From JADKCL01 sp031415375 (GTDB taxonomy: Bacteria; Bacteroidota; Bacteroidia; J057; JADKCL01), in contig JANORP010000378.1 in the NCBI GenBank assembly GCA_031415375.1, positions 52,796-116,795 on the forward strand: a stretch of 64,000 nucleotides of DNA. Direction: 5' to 3'. Under the pieces are notes generated by a model. It searched no databases and was not told the DNA's origin. It was given only the letters and a program-made list of their open reading frames with translations. Positions 18,066-27,173 of the stretch are shown piece by piece (the stretch's first letter is position 1; each line of letters begins with the position of its first letter). The position numbers and the translations under genes are program-made.

Positions 18066-21000
18066 ATGAAACGATTGTTACCCTTCCTTTTCTGCACATT
18101 CTTTGCGATAGCTGGATTTGGCCAGCAGCGCTATGACTTGCTGTTGCGCAATGGCAATATCGAGCTGCCAGCCAACGCAGAGGATTTTGTGCGTGGTTTC
18201 CAGCCCCGCAGAGACCAGCTTTTTGCAGGTCGTTACTACTTGGTCGTGCAATTTGCAGCCATTCCCACACAGCCTGAAAAGGAGGCTATGGAACGCGAAG
18301 GCTTGCGTTTTGTCGATTATCTGCCCTACAATGCCTACGTCATTTCGATTCCCAGCAGCTATAGCTTGCGCAAGCTCGCCGACCACGGCGCTCGCAGCTT
18401 CATGGAACCCAATGACCGCATCCGCTTCTCGCATGCGCTCTACACCGGCCAATATCCCGCTTGGGCATTGCAAGGCGACAAAATCGAGCTCATGGTGCAG
18501 CCTTATGCCGATATTGCCAAAGCGGCTGTCGTCACTGACCTCGGCAAGTATTTTGAACTCGTGGGCGAGGATGCACACCCCCGCAGCGTGCGCCTGCGGG
18601 TCGAGACGAGCCGTCTCTACCACTTGCTGCAATTTCCCTACATCCAATTTTTGGAGCCCATCGCCCCGCCATCCACACCCGACGACAATGCCGGCCGCAG
18701 CCTGCACCGCTCCAATGCGATCAATGCCGACTACAGTGCCGGCCGCCACTACGACGGCACAGGCGTGACCGTGGGCCTCGCCGACGACGGCTCGATCGGA
18801 CCTCACATCGACCGCGAGGGCCGCCTCACACAGTTTGCGACGAGCAACAATGGCACGCATGGCGACATGACAAGCGGCATCTTCTTTGGAGCTGGCAACC
18901 GCGAGCCCAAGGTGCGCGGCCATGCCTCGGGTGCCTATTGCTACTATTGGGACATCGGTACATATACCCATATCGTCGATGCAGTGGCCCACTGGAATAC
19001 CTATGGTGTGATCCTCACTTCCACCAGCTATAGCCAAGGCCAGGGTGGCGTGTACACCACCGATTCTAAATTTATCGATGACCAGATCTTCGGCAACCGT
19101 CAGCTGGAGCACGTCTTTTCCGCAGGCAATGCTGGCTCAGCCGACCATGGCTATGGCGCCGGGCCTGGCTGGGGCAATATCACAGGCGGCTACAAAGCCT
19201 CCAAGAGCGTGATCACCTGCGGTGACATGAACAACAATGGCGTGCTGGAAAGCACCAGCTCACGCGGCCCCGCAGACGACGGCCGCATCAAGCCAGACAT
19301 CTGCGCCAATGGCTACGGGCAACTCAGCACCGACGAAAACAATAGCACCCAGATCGGCAGCGGTACATCTGCCGCCGCACCCAGCATTGCTGGCACGACC
19401 ACACAGCTCTACCATGCCTACAAGTCCTTGCACGGTGGCCAAAATCCTGAATCTGCCCTCATCAAGGCTTGCATTCTGAACACAGGCAACGAGGTCGGCA
19501 ATGCAGGCCCAGACTACAAGCATGGCTGGGGCCAAATCAACGCCCTGCGTGCCGTGCGCCTCCTCGAGCAAAATCAATACCGCCTTGACTCGGTCACACA
19601 AGGCCAGACACGCACACAAACCATCAGCGTACCCAGTGGTGTGCAAGAGCTGCGGGTCATGGTCTATTGGGCAGACCGTGGTGGCAATCCTGCCGCTGCC
19701 AAGGCATTGGTCAATGACCTCAACATCCAGGTGACAGCGGGTAGCGTGTACAATCCTTGGGACCTGGATCCAACCCCCAATGCCACCAATCTCAACACGC
19801 CTGCCGTGCGTGGCATCGATGACCTCAACAATATGGAGCAAGTCACCATCGCCAATCCACCTGCTGGCAATGCAACCTTGACCATCAATGGATTTGCTGT
19901 GCCACAAGGTCCACAGCGCTTTTGGGTCGTCTATGAGTTTGTGGTGCCTGGTGTCGAGACGACCTATCCCATCGGCGGTGAAGGTTTCGTCCCCGGCGAA
20001 ACCGAGAAAATTCGCTGGGACGCCAATGGCACGACTGGCAATTTCACCTTGGATTACACCACCAACAATGGTACAAGCTGGACCGTGATTTCCGCCGCTA
20101 TTGCCAGCACTGCACGCTACTTTGATTGGACAGTACCCACCTCTGTGACGGGGCAAGCCCGTGTGCGTGTGACCGCTGGTGCCTACAGCGACCAGAGCGA
20201 TGCCAATTTCACCATCGCCTACTTGCCTACCAACATCAGCATCACCTATATCTGCCCCGACTCGATCGGCGTGCAATGGACAGGTGCCACGGGTGCTACA
20301 GGCTACGAACTCAGCATCCTCGGCCCCAAATACATGGACTCGGTCGCAGTTGCAAGCGGCACGACTGGTGTGATACGCAATCAAAATCCCGCCGTCGATC
20401 ATTGGTATAGCGTGCGGGCCTTGCAGGGTAGCGGCAAGGGTCGCAGGGCCATTGCGATCTTTCGTGCAAGCGGCACCTTCAATTGCACAGTGCCGACCGA
20501 TGTGGAACTGACACAGGTGGCCAATCCTGGCGCGGGCACCGTCCAAAGCTGCCAAGCCTCGGCGACCACTCCGGTCACCGTGCGCGTCACCAACTTGGGC
20601 ACGTCTGCGGCGAGCAATATTCCAGTCTCCTACCGCTTCAACAATGGCGCAGTCAATACCGAAACGCTGGCAGGCCCTCTCAACAGTGGTGCCTCTGCCA
20701 ACCACACATTCGTGAGCACCGTGAATTTGAGCGTTGCTGGCACCTATCCATTGAAGGCTTGGGTGGGCCTCGCTGGCGATGGCAACCGCTACAATGACAC
20801 CCTCACGCAAAGCACGACCATCGTGCCGGGAGTTTTGATGACATTGCCCCTGACACAAAACTTTGAAAGCCTCACGGTCTGTCCCACGACAGCCGACTGC
20901 GGCACGACAAGCTGCACACTCAATAGTGGCTGGGTCAACAATGCCAATGGCACGATCGACGACATCGATTTTCGCGTGAGCTCGGGTGCGACCCCATCGA

Positions 21001-22463
21001 CAACGACAGGTCCTGATGTCGATCACACCTTGGGTTCCGCCACAGGAAAATACGCCTACCTGGAAGCGTCGGCCTGCTTCGGTGCCACCGCGGAATTGGT
21101 CTCGCCCTGCCTTAACCTCAATGGTACGACAGCTCCACAGCTTGTCTTTTGGTACCACATGTATGGTGCCGACATGGGCGAACTGCACGTGGATGTTTCC
21201 TCCAATGGATCTTGGACGCTCGATGTCATGACGCCAATCACTGGCGACCAAGGCAATCAATGGCGCCAAGCTACAGTGAACCTGGTTCCCTATATTGGTA
21301 CGACGATCAACGTGCGTTTCCGTGGCATCACGGGAGCAGAATTTACGAGCGACATCGCACTGGACGATATCGGGCTGCTAGAGGCCAATGCAGCACCAGT
21401 GCCTGCATTTATTGGCTCACCTACAACCACGTGCCCTGGACGCACAGTGACCTTCACCGACCAAAGTATCAACAGTCCCAATGCCTGGGCATGGACGATT
21501 GCACCCAACACGTTCACCTATGTCGGCGGCACAAGCGCGACATCACAACACCCGCAGGTGCAGTTCAGTGCTGCCAGTCTGTACACGGTGACCTTGGTCG
21601 CGACCAATTCATTTGGCAGCCAGACGGTGACCCAAACGAATTATATCAACATCAGCAGTGGTGCCTTGGCGCCTATTGTGGAGCCTTTCCAAGGGCCTTT
21701 TACACCAACTGGCTGGACCATCGCCTCAGCAGGCGGAGCCTATACATGGGCACAATCGGCGAGCATCATCGGCACGACCGGTACACCTACCGTGGCGGCC
21801 TATGTCGAAAACTACAACTACAACAACCCTGGTGCTGAGGACAAACTGATCACCTTCCCGATCGACCTCACCGGGCAGACCGTCGCTTCTTTGACCTTCG
21901 ATGTCGCCTATGCGCGCTACAGTTCCACGCTGTTTGACGGATTGCGCGTCGATGTGAGCACCGATTGTGGCGCGACTTGGCCCAATGCTGTGTACAACAA
22001 AAGCGACTCGATCTTGGCGACCATCGAAGATCAGGCTGGAAGTTGGTTCCCTGACTCCATGAGCCAATGGCGCAATGAGTTCGTCGATTTGACTGCTTTT
22101 GCAGGTCAGCGCATCGTCATCCGGTTTGTAAACGTCAACGGTTATGGCAACAACCTCTTTGTGGACAATGTAAATGTCACAGGCTTGATCAGTGTGGCCA
22201 ATAGCTACAATCCGATCGGCTTGCAAGTCTGGCCCAATCCTGCCAATGGCCTCTTCAACGTCGCCATCGGCCAATTGCCCGATGGCCCCGCGCATATCCA
22301 AGTCTATGATTTGGCAGGCCGCAAGGTGAGCCACACGGTGCTGCAAAGCACGGGCGGCAACTGGCAAGGGCAGGTCGATCTGCGTGCGATTCCCAAGGGT
22401 GTCTATTACCTGCGAGTGGAGGCCGACGGTTACCGTGGCGTCCACAAGATTGTGATCCAATAG
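18066..22463 (+). CDS. Secreted S8 (subtilisin-like) serine protease with T9SS sorting domain
   Basis: From the ATG at 18066 the protein has 1,465 residues; a TTG 9 bp upstream is less likely. A signal peptide (core LLPFLFCTFFAIAGFGQ) and a propeptide-like region to about residue 205 precede the protease domain. The triad is visible: Asp240 in VGLADDGS, His265 in NGTHGDMTSG and Ser435 in GSGTSAAAP, with oxyanion Asn355 in SAGNAG. After the protease domain come a beta-rich domain, Ig/FN3-like domains, an adhesion-type beta domain, a PKD-like domain (VTFTDQSINSPNAW), a second MAM-like beta domain and a type A sorting domain from QVWPNPANGLF to KIVIQ. It should be a surface or released protease for protein breakdown. 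It ends at a strong terminator and is monocistronic. Confidence 0.9.
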   Translation: MKRLLPFLFCTFFAIAGFGQQRYDLLLRNGNIELPANAEDFVRGFQPRRDQLFAGRYYLVVQFAAIPTQPEKEAMEREGLRFVDYLPYNAYVISIPSSYSLRKLADHGARSFMEPNDRIRFSHALYTGQYPAWALQGDKIELMVQPYADIAKAAVVTDLGKYFELVGEDAHPRSVRLRVETSRLYHLLQFPYIQFLEPIAPPSTPDDNAGRSLHRSNAINADYSAGRHYDGTGVTVGLADDGSIGPHIDREGRLTQFATSNNGTHGDMTSGIFFGAGNREPKVRGHASGAYCYYWDIGTYTHIVDAVAHWNTYGVILTSTSYSQGQGGVYTTDSKFIDDQIFGNRQLEHVFSAGNAGSADHGYGAGPGWGNITGGYKASKSVITCGDMNNNGVLESTSSRGPADDGRIKPDICANGYGQLSTDENNSTQIGSGTSAAAPSIAGTTTQLYHAYKSLHGGQNPESALIKACILNTGNEVGNAGPDYKHGWGQINALRAVRLLEQNQYRLDSVTQGQTRTQTISVPSGVQELRVMVYWADRGGNPAAAKALVNDLNIQVTAGSVYNPWDLDPTPNATNLNTPAVRGIDDLNNMEQVTIANPPAGNATLTINGFAVPQGPQRFWVVYEFVVPGVETTYPIGGEGFVPGETEKIRWDANGTTGNFTLDYTTNNGTSWTVISAAIASTARYFDWTVPTSVTGQARVRVTAGAYSDQSDANFTIAYLPTNISITYICPDSIGVQWTGATGATGYELSILGPKYMDSVAVASGTTGVIRNQNPAVDHWYSVRALQGSGKGRRAIAIFRASGTFNCTVPTDVELTQVANPGAGTVQSCQASATTPVTVRVTNLGTSAASNIPVSYRFNNGAVNTETLAGPLNSGASANHTFVSTVNLSVAGTYPLKAWVGLAGDGNRYNDTLTQSTTIVPGVLMTLPLTQNFESLTVCPTTADCGTTSCTLNSGWVNNANGTIDDIDFRVSSGATPSTTTGPDVDHTLGSATGKYAYLEASACFGATAELVSPCLNLNGTTAPQLVFWYHMYGADMGELHVDVSSNGSWTLDVMTPITGDQGNQWRQATVNLVPYIGTTINVRFRGITGAEFTSDIALDDIGLLEANAAPVPAFIGSPTTTCPGRTVTFTDQSINSPNAWAWTIAPNTFTYVGGTSATSQHPQVQFSAASLYTVTLVATNSFGSQTVTQTNYINISSGALAPIVEPFQGPFTPTGWTIASAGGAYTWAQSASIIGTTGTPTVAAYVENYNYNNPGAEDKLITFPIDLTGQTVASLTFDVAYARYSSTLFDGLRVDVSTDCGATWPNAVYNKSDSILATIEDQAGSWFPDSMSQWRNEFVDLTAFAGQRIVIRFVNVNGYGNNLFVDNVNVTGLISVANSYNPIGLQVWPNPANGLFNVAIGQLPDGPAHIQVYDLAGRKVSHTVLQSTGGNWQGQVDLRAIPKGVYYLRVEADGYRGVHKIVIQ

Positions 22464-22486
22464 GCATCACGACTGCGCACCCAATG

Positions 22487-22521
22487 AAAACCCCCGCCTG
22501 ACTCGATCAGGCGGGGGTTTT
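22487..22521. terminator. Symmetrical terminator between the subtilase and thioesterase genes
   Basis: A perfect 14-bp stem (22487-22500 with 22508-22521) has a 7-nt loop and an A-tract on one side and a T-tract on the other, so it can work for both convergent genes. Confidence 0.85.
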
Positions 22522-22640
22522 GCTTTTCCGATAGGCTACTTCTATCAGCTGTTATCTTCCTTGTTTTTCATTGCGCTTCCCCAAAACTCCCGTGCGATGG
22601 ATGCAGGCAGATCGAAAATTTATCTTTGCCGAGACGGGAT

Positions 22641-23111
22641 TCAGTCGTCGGCTCCAGGAATCTCAGATGAGAAACCGATGCCATTCCCTTTTCTTTTCAC
22701 GCGATAGACCGCCTTGCCCTCGGCGATGAGTTCGCCAGTGGATTCATGGTAGGCCTTCATGCGGGTCACAATGATGGCGCTGCCACTGCGCACGATTTCA
22801 CCCTCGGCGATCACATGGTCGGGCTTGGCCGGTTCCAAGTAATCGACTCTGATGTCTATGGAGGAAATCATGTCGTCGGGCCCTGTGAGTGTGGTGATGG
22901 CAGCTGCACCGCCCGCTGAGTCGAGCAGACAGGCGATGATGCCCCCATGCATGCGCTGTGATCGCGGGTCGCCCTCCAATTCTGGTCGATAGGGCAAATA
23001 CAGCTGTGCCCAACCCGGTTTCACATCCCGCAAGGTGATGCCCAAAAATCGATGTACAGGGATCATCTCGTCGATCACTTGGATCATGACCTTTTTCAAC
23101 GCGTCTTCCAT
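22641..23111 (-). CDS. PaaI-type hotdog-fold thioesterase
   Basis: The 156-residue protein from the ATG at 23111 is of typical size for the 4HBT/PaaI family. The diagnostic segment is QRMHGGIIACLLDSAGGAAA, with the HGG motif and the acidic Asp in the following helix. The end is IAEGKAVYRVKR, also typical. Members hydrolyse acyl-CoA thioesters in the cytoplasm, often of aromatic or medium-chain acids; the substrate is not evident. A longer frame with 32 extra N-terminal residues exists but starts in a non-conserved region. It lies 67 bp downstream of the M20 peptidase gene on the same strand and may be co-transcribed. Confidence 0.8.
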   Translation of the reverse strand: MEDALKKVMIQVIDEMIPVHRFLGITLRDVKPGWAQLYLPYRPELEGDPRSQRMHGGIIACLLDSAGGAAAITTLTGPDDMISSIDIRVDYLEPAKPDHVIAEGEIVRSGSAIIVTRMKAYHESTGELIAEGKAVYRVKRKGNGIGFSSEIPGADD

Positions 23112-23178
23112 TGCGGCAAAGGTTGGAAAGTTTGCGCTGAGTGGCAATATAAAAGCACCGCGACCAGCTTGAAAAAGA

Positions 23179-24648
23179 TCAATGCTGTCGCTTGGCCCCA
23201 TTGCCATTGCTTTCTTTGCCAGTGTCTTTGGGTACCTGGATGTGAAACATCAGCATGTAGAAGGCCAAGACGTCGTCGCATGCCCGCACTGAGATGCGTT
23301 CGTCGGTATTGTGGATGCGGCTCGCCTCGTCTTTGTGAATGCAAAAGGGTGAGAAACGAAACAGGTTCTTGCTCAGCTTCAAGAAGTGCTTGCTGTCGGT
23401 CCCTGCGGGCATGAGGGCTGGCGAAACGATCGCGTTTGGATATACCCCAAGGATGGCGGATTTGATGCAGGCAAATTCGGGTCCGGTATGACTCGTGACA
23501 GGCGAGGCCTCGGTGGCATCGGGCAATAGCGTGACTAGCACGCGGGGATCATGGATCATTTCATGGATGTGGGCCATCACGTGTGCAATGCTGTCGCCAG
23601 GCATCGTGCGCACATTCAGATTCACCTTGGCTTCCTTGGGCAAGACATTGTTTTTGACGCCGCCTGTGATGATCGTGGGCGAAATCTTGGTGCGAATGAT
23701 GGCATCTGTGCGGGAATCCTTGGCCAATGCCTTCAATATCAACCGCCTGAACAGGCCCACATTGCTCATCGCTAATTGTGTCTTTTTGTCCATGAGCGGA
23801 GCGGCATTGATCAAGCTCTGGATGACCAGCGGCAAGAGATGCTCCTCCATTGGATTTTTTTGGAGGCGGTCTAGGGCGACTGCCAGTGTGCCGATCACCG
23901 ATTCCAAGGGTGGCGCGGCAGAATGCCCACCGTCTCCCAATACTTTCAGCTCGATATTGGCGTGGCCTTTCTCTGCGAGTCCCACCAAGGCGACGGGCGG
24001 GTCGGTCTCTGAAAAGGCACCCAAGATCAAACTGAGGCCCTCGTCGAGCACCCACCCGAGGTGCACACCGCGCGCCTCCAAATGGTCGGCGATCTTGGCG
24101 GCTCCTTGGTTGCCGCCGACCTCTTCATCATGCCCAAAGGCAAGGTAGATCGTGCCTTGTGGCTCAAAACCAGCCGCCAAGAGACGCTCTGCCGCCTCCA
24201 TCAAACACACAATCAAGCTTTTGGTATCCAGCGCCCCTCGTCCCCAGATATAGCCATCTGCGATGTCGCCAGAAAATGGAGGGTGCGTCCAGCCCGTACC
24301 ATCTTCGGTTTCCACGGGTACGACGTCCTGATGTGCGTAATACATCACGGGGGGTTTGCTGCTGTCGCTCCCCTCCCACTTGTAAAGCAACGAGTGCCCC
24401 CCGATGATCTGCAGCCCCATGTGAGCATGCACGAGTGGAAAGCTGCGACGCATCATGCTGTGCAGATCGGTGAATGATTGCCAATCAGTCTTATTGGTGT
24501 CTGCATGCGACACCGTTGGGAAACGGATCATGGCCGCTATCTTCTGAGACAGCGTCAAGTCTGCCTGTGCCTCGAGATGGCTGGGGAGGCAGATTGCAAA
24601 CCATCCTAACAAAAATATATGGGTGGACCAGCGTTTAGCCCTCGACAT
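23179..24648 (-). CDS. Secreted M20 family metallopeptidase (carboxypeptidase PM20D1-like)
   Basis: From the ATG at 24648 the protein has 489 residues and begins with a signal peptide (WSTHIFLLGWFAICLPSHLEAQ). M20 motifs are complete: His106 and catalytic Asp108 in YYAHQDVVPV, bridging Asp141 in GRGALDTK, and catalytic Glu175 with metal ligand Glu176 in GHDEEVGG. A late GTDSKHF supplies the last His ligand. The family uses two zinc ions to cleave small peptides or N-acyl amino acids. The start overlaps the end of the upstream hypothetical gene by 14 bp, so the two are probably translated from one mRNA. Location is periplasmic by prediction. Confidence 0.85.
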   Translation of the reverse strand: MSRAKRWSTHIFLLGWFAICLPSHLEAQADLTLSQKIAAMIRFPTVSHADTNKTDWQSFTDLHSMMRRSFPLVHAHMGLQIIGGHSLLYKWEGSDSSKPPVMYYAHQDVVPVETEDGTGWTHPPFSGDIADGYIWGRGALDTKSLIVCLMEAAERLLAAGFEPQGTIYLAFGHDEEVGGNQGAAKIADHLEARGVHLGWVLDEGLSLILGAFSETDPPVALVGLAEKGHANIELKVLGDGGHSAAPPLESVIGTLAVALDRLQKNPMEEHLLPLVIQSLINAAPLMDKKTQLAMSNVGLFRRLILKALAKDSRTDAIIRTKISPTIITGGVKNNVLPKEAKVNLNVRTMPGDSIAHVMAHIHEMIHDPRVLVTLLPDATEASPVTSHTGPEFACIKSAILGVYPNAIVSPALMPAGTDSKHFLKLSKNLFRFSPFCIHKDEASRIHNTDERISVRACDDVLAFYMLMFHIQVPKDTGKESNGNGAKRQH

Positions 24649-25543
24649 GGTAGGATTCGAGTTCCAAGGCGACATCGCCGCGCTCGTATTTCACCAAGCC
24701 TACCCCTTTTGCAAAGTACTGATATTGGGTCTCGACGCGCATGTTTTCTTCCTCGACATGGTAGGTCTCGATACGCACTTTCATGCAATTGCTGAATTTA
24801 CCAGCAGGCACCTCACAGTCAAGGCTGTTCTCGTGGGTATAGACGACAAAAAAATCGCCTTCTTTCCAAATCGCATACAAGACATCGCCCGGTTGGCTAT
24901 CGTTGTTGTAGAGCAACTGGAAACTGCGCAAACTCTCTGGATCGACCGCATGCAATTCCTTTTCATTGCCAGCACTCACCGAATAAATCTGGGATTTTTC
25001 TTTGCGGAAGAAGGCTGTGTCGAGCGCTTCATTGTATTTTGAGCCGATATGGTCGGGATTCACCAAGTAGTAATAGTCGAGTCCATTCACCTCGACCTTG
25101 TACACACTCAGGTGGTAGGTCGGTTTCTCGACGTTGCTGGAGCGAAAGGTATAGGAATTGCCTTCGTGAAGGGGAAAGTAGTCTTCTGAGAGGGCTGGAG
25201 CAGATGCGCTATTGGCGGGAAAATGCTTACGGCGACCATTGGTGGCCTCGTAATACTCGACCTCCGATTTTTGACCGTTCGTTTTGTCAAATGCAACGGC
25301 ATACAAAAACCCGCGCGAAGCATGCATGGCAAGGGTCGCCATGGCCACAGCCATTTCTTCCCAATCTTGTTCCCCAGCGAGCGCATCGATGTCCAGCAAC
25401 ATCACGCCTGCACTGCGGTAGCTATCTTGCAAGCCCATGGCATCTGCGCCCATGGCTTCAGATTGGTTTTCAAACATGGCCCGTTCCAAGGCTGCTTGAT
25501 CCTTGAATTGAAAAATTCCCTTATATGTCTGCCGGAAGCCCAT
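24635..25543 (-). CDS. Conserved hypothetical protein with a lipoprotein-family-like C-terminal half
   Basis: The ATG at 25543 follows a purine-rich AAAGAGA on the minus strand; a TTG 21 bp upstream is less likely. The product has 302 residues with no signal peptide or membrane segment. The C-terminal half resembles a domain common in Bacteroidota and other bacteria, marked by YFPLHEGNSYTFRS, CEVPAGKFSNCMKV, YFAKGVGLVKYE and LELESY. Its N-terminal half (residues 1-100) is acidic and helical and I do not recognise it. The gene overlaps the M20 peptidase gene by 14 bp. I cannot name a function. Confidence 0.6.
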   Translation of the reverse strand: MGFRQTYKGIFQFKDQAALERAMFENQSEAMGADAMGLQDSYRSAGVMLLDIDALAGEQDWEEMAVAMATLAMHASRGFLYAVAFDKTNGQKSEVEYYEATNGRRKHFPANSASAPALSEDYFPLHEGNSYTFRSSNVEKPTYHLSVYKVEVNGLDYYYLVNPDHIGSKYNEALDTAFFRKEKSQIYSVSAGNEKELHAVDPESLRSFQLLYNNDSQPGDVLYAIWKEGDFFVVYTHENSLDCEVPAGKFSNCMKVRIETYHVEEENMRVETQYQYFAKGVGLVKYERGDVALELESYHVEG

Positions 25544-25936
25544 GCGAATCTCTTTTTGAAACAAATTTTACCGTTTCCAACAACACGCAGAAACTCGAAG
25601 CTAAATTGCGGCATTCAGGGCAAAGGTGCAAGCCATTTGCAAAAACCGCCTTCAAATTTGGATCAAACATCGCGCATTTTCAGGAATTGCCGTTTGATCT
25701 GCACATCAGATGGGCCAATTCGCATCGCAAATGCACACTGCGCATCACATTTCAGAAGCCCACTTAGAGTCCAGAAAAAGGTCTAAACGCCGATTGAAGC
25801 CATTCTAGCATCCTCTTTGCCAAGAAATAGGGGCTAGGCAAATGTCGTGGGTCTCACTCAAAAGGCGAAAGGAAGGCACAAAAAAGTTTATCTTTACATT
25901 GTTCCAAATTTTCTGAAATCTTATCCCTACCGGACC
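25544..25936. other. Intergenic region between divergent genes
   Basis: Nearly 400 bp without a credible gene. A TATCTTTA at about 25889 on the plus strand is one base off the TAnnTTTG consensus and about 40 bp upstream of the next start, so it may drive the repeat protein gene. Nothing else was recognised. Confidence 0.4.
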
Positions 25937-26608
25937 ATGAATCATACATTTAGAAAATTCGCATCCTTCCTTCTGCTCTGCCTGGGCATGATCACTGGGA
26001 CAGCGATGCACCCTACCCCATCCAATCCAGATTATTATGTGCTGGGAAACAGCGGTGGCGTCTATAAGAACAATGTCAAGATCGACAGTGGCTATGAAGG
26101 GCTATCGATGACCGCCGTGGGCAAGGATTATTATATTTTGGGGAATGGTGGTGGTGTTTATAAGAACAATGTCAAAATCGCCTCGGGCTACGAGGGTGTC
26201 GATATCGCCGCCGATGCGACCGGCTGGTATGTGCTTGGCCAAAGCGGCGGCGTTTATAAAAATGACCAAAAAATCGATTCCGATTATGAAGGTCTGGCCA
26301 TCGATGCTTACGGTGGCCACTACTACGTATTGACCGTGAATGGCAATGTCTATAAAGACGGCCAAAAAATCGACAGTGGCTATGAGGCCATTGATATAGC
26401 TGCCGACGCGACTGGTTATTATGTTTTGGGCAAGAGTGGTGGTGTCTATCACAACAACCAAAAAATCGACGACGGGTATGATGCCGTGGCCATCGATGCT
26501 GCTGGCGGCCATTATTTCATTCTCGGCACGAGCGGTGGCGTGTATCGTGACAATGTCAAGATCGACAGTGGTTACGAAGCCCACGACATCGCTGTCGCTG
26601 CAGAATAG
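25937..26608 (+). CDS. Secreted protein made of six exact 32-residue repeats
   Basis: From the ATG at 25937 the product has 223 residues: a signal peptide (FASFLLLCLGMITGTAM) and then six units of 32 residues with almost no linker, from residue 33 to the end. Each unit follows YYVLGNSGGVYKNN, KIDSGYE and a short variable end. Repeats 2 and 4 end in AADATG, while 3 and 5 end in GGH, so the repeat probably grew as a 64-residue pair. The aromatic/Gly pattern suggests three or four short beta strands per unit, as in a small beta-propeller or solenoid; this is inference. No sorting domain or catalytic motif is seen. It is convergent with the Nudix gene, 3 bp apart. Confidence 0.75.
   Translation: MNHTFRKFASFLLLCLGMITGTAMHPTPSNPDYYVLGNSGGVYKNNVKIDSGYEGLSMTAVGKDYYILGNGGGVYKNNVKIASGYEGVDIAADATGWYVLGQSGGVYKNDQKIDSDYEGLAIDAYGGHYYVLTVNGNVYKDGQKIDSGYEAIDIAADATGYYVLGKSGGVYHNNQKIDDGYDAVAIDAAGGHYFILGTSGGVYRDNVKIDSGYEAHDIAVAAE
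26033..26605 (+). repeat. Six 96-bp tandem coding repeats
   Basis: Six in-frame units of 96 bp; the last is one codon shorter. Alternating ends reveal a 192-bp higher-order period. Confidence 0.85.
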
Positions 26609-26611
26609 CGG

Positions 26612-27043
26612 TCAGCTACCCTCCAACGCGCTGCGTACCATGCCTTGCAGTCGTGCTGCGTGTGCTTGCCACCAAACTAAGATCGCCACATCTGCCGCTG
26701 CCCAAGACAAGTCTGCCATCTCCTCAGGTAGGCACCACTGCGCCTGGGCATGCTCACACAGGAATAGCTGCCCTCCTTTACACACACAAACAAAAGGCGT
26801 CAGCTCCAGCCATTCACCAGGCTTATAGGGATACAGTGTGCTAGGGCCGTGCGCCACTATCTGGATCTCCAAACTCAGTTCCTCTTTGATTTCCCGCACA
26901 ATGCATTCCTGGGCAGTCTCGTCGGGTTCGATCTTGCCGCCAGGGAATTCCCATTCTCCGGGAAAGGACATTTGCGGCCCACGCTGGGTGCAAAGGACGC
27001 GGATCCCGTCGCAAATGATCGCACATGTAACGCGTAGCGGCAT
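26612..27043 (-). CDS. MutT-type Nudix hydrolase
   Basis: A 143-residue protein close to the size of MutT. The Nudix box runs from Gly36: GKIEPDE, seven residues, then REIKEELSL, giving G-x5-E-x7-REUxEE with the last Gly replaced by Ser57. The segment before it, QMSFPGEWEFPGG, is typical of (deoxy)nucleoside triphosphate pyrophosphohydrolases. The enzyme probably hydrolyses an oxidised or non-canonical nucleotide or related diphosphate in the cytoplasm. The Gly to Ser change is tolerated in some family members. The stop is 3 bp from the convergent repeat-protein gene. Confidence 0.85.
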   Translation of the reverse strand: MPLRVTCAIICDGIRVLCTQRGPQMSFPGEWEFPGGKIEPDETAQECIVREIKEELSLEIQIVAHGPSTLYPYKPGEWLELTPFVCVCKGGQLFLCEHAQAQWCLPEEMADLSWAAADVAILVWWQAHAARLQGMVRSALEGS

Positions 27044-27101
27044 GCCGCAAGATACATAGGAATCATGCCATCAAAATGCCTGCACACGCAGGCCCCCAAA
27101 A

Positions 27102-27138
27102 AATGAAAGCCGACCCCATGTTAGGATCGGCTTTCATT
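27102..27138 (-). terminator. Rho-independent terminator of the glycine-rich HYR protein gene
   Basis: A 12-bp stem (27102-27113 with 27127-27138) is followed on the minus strand by TTTTTTGG. It is 35 bp after the stop of the gene ending at 27174. Confidence 0.85.
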
Positions 27139-27173
27139 CAATCTTGTAGGCAGGCGTGACAGCCCGACCAACG

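Noticed and set aside
19260..21269. A 669-codon minus-strand frame opposite the subtilase gene
   Set aside because: Antisense of a repeat-rich beta protein; the translation is rich in His, Arg and Cys and has no domain.
22621..22628. TATCTTTG on the plus strand
   Set aside because: An exact -7 match but with no -33 element and no plus-strand gene downstream; it lies against the thioesterase 3' end.
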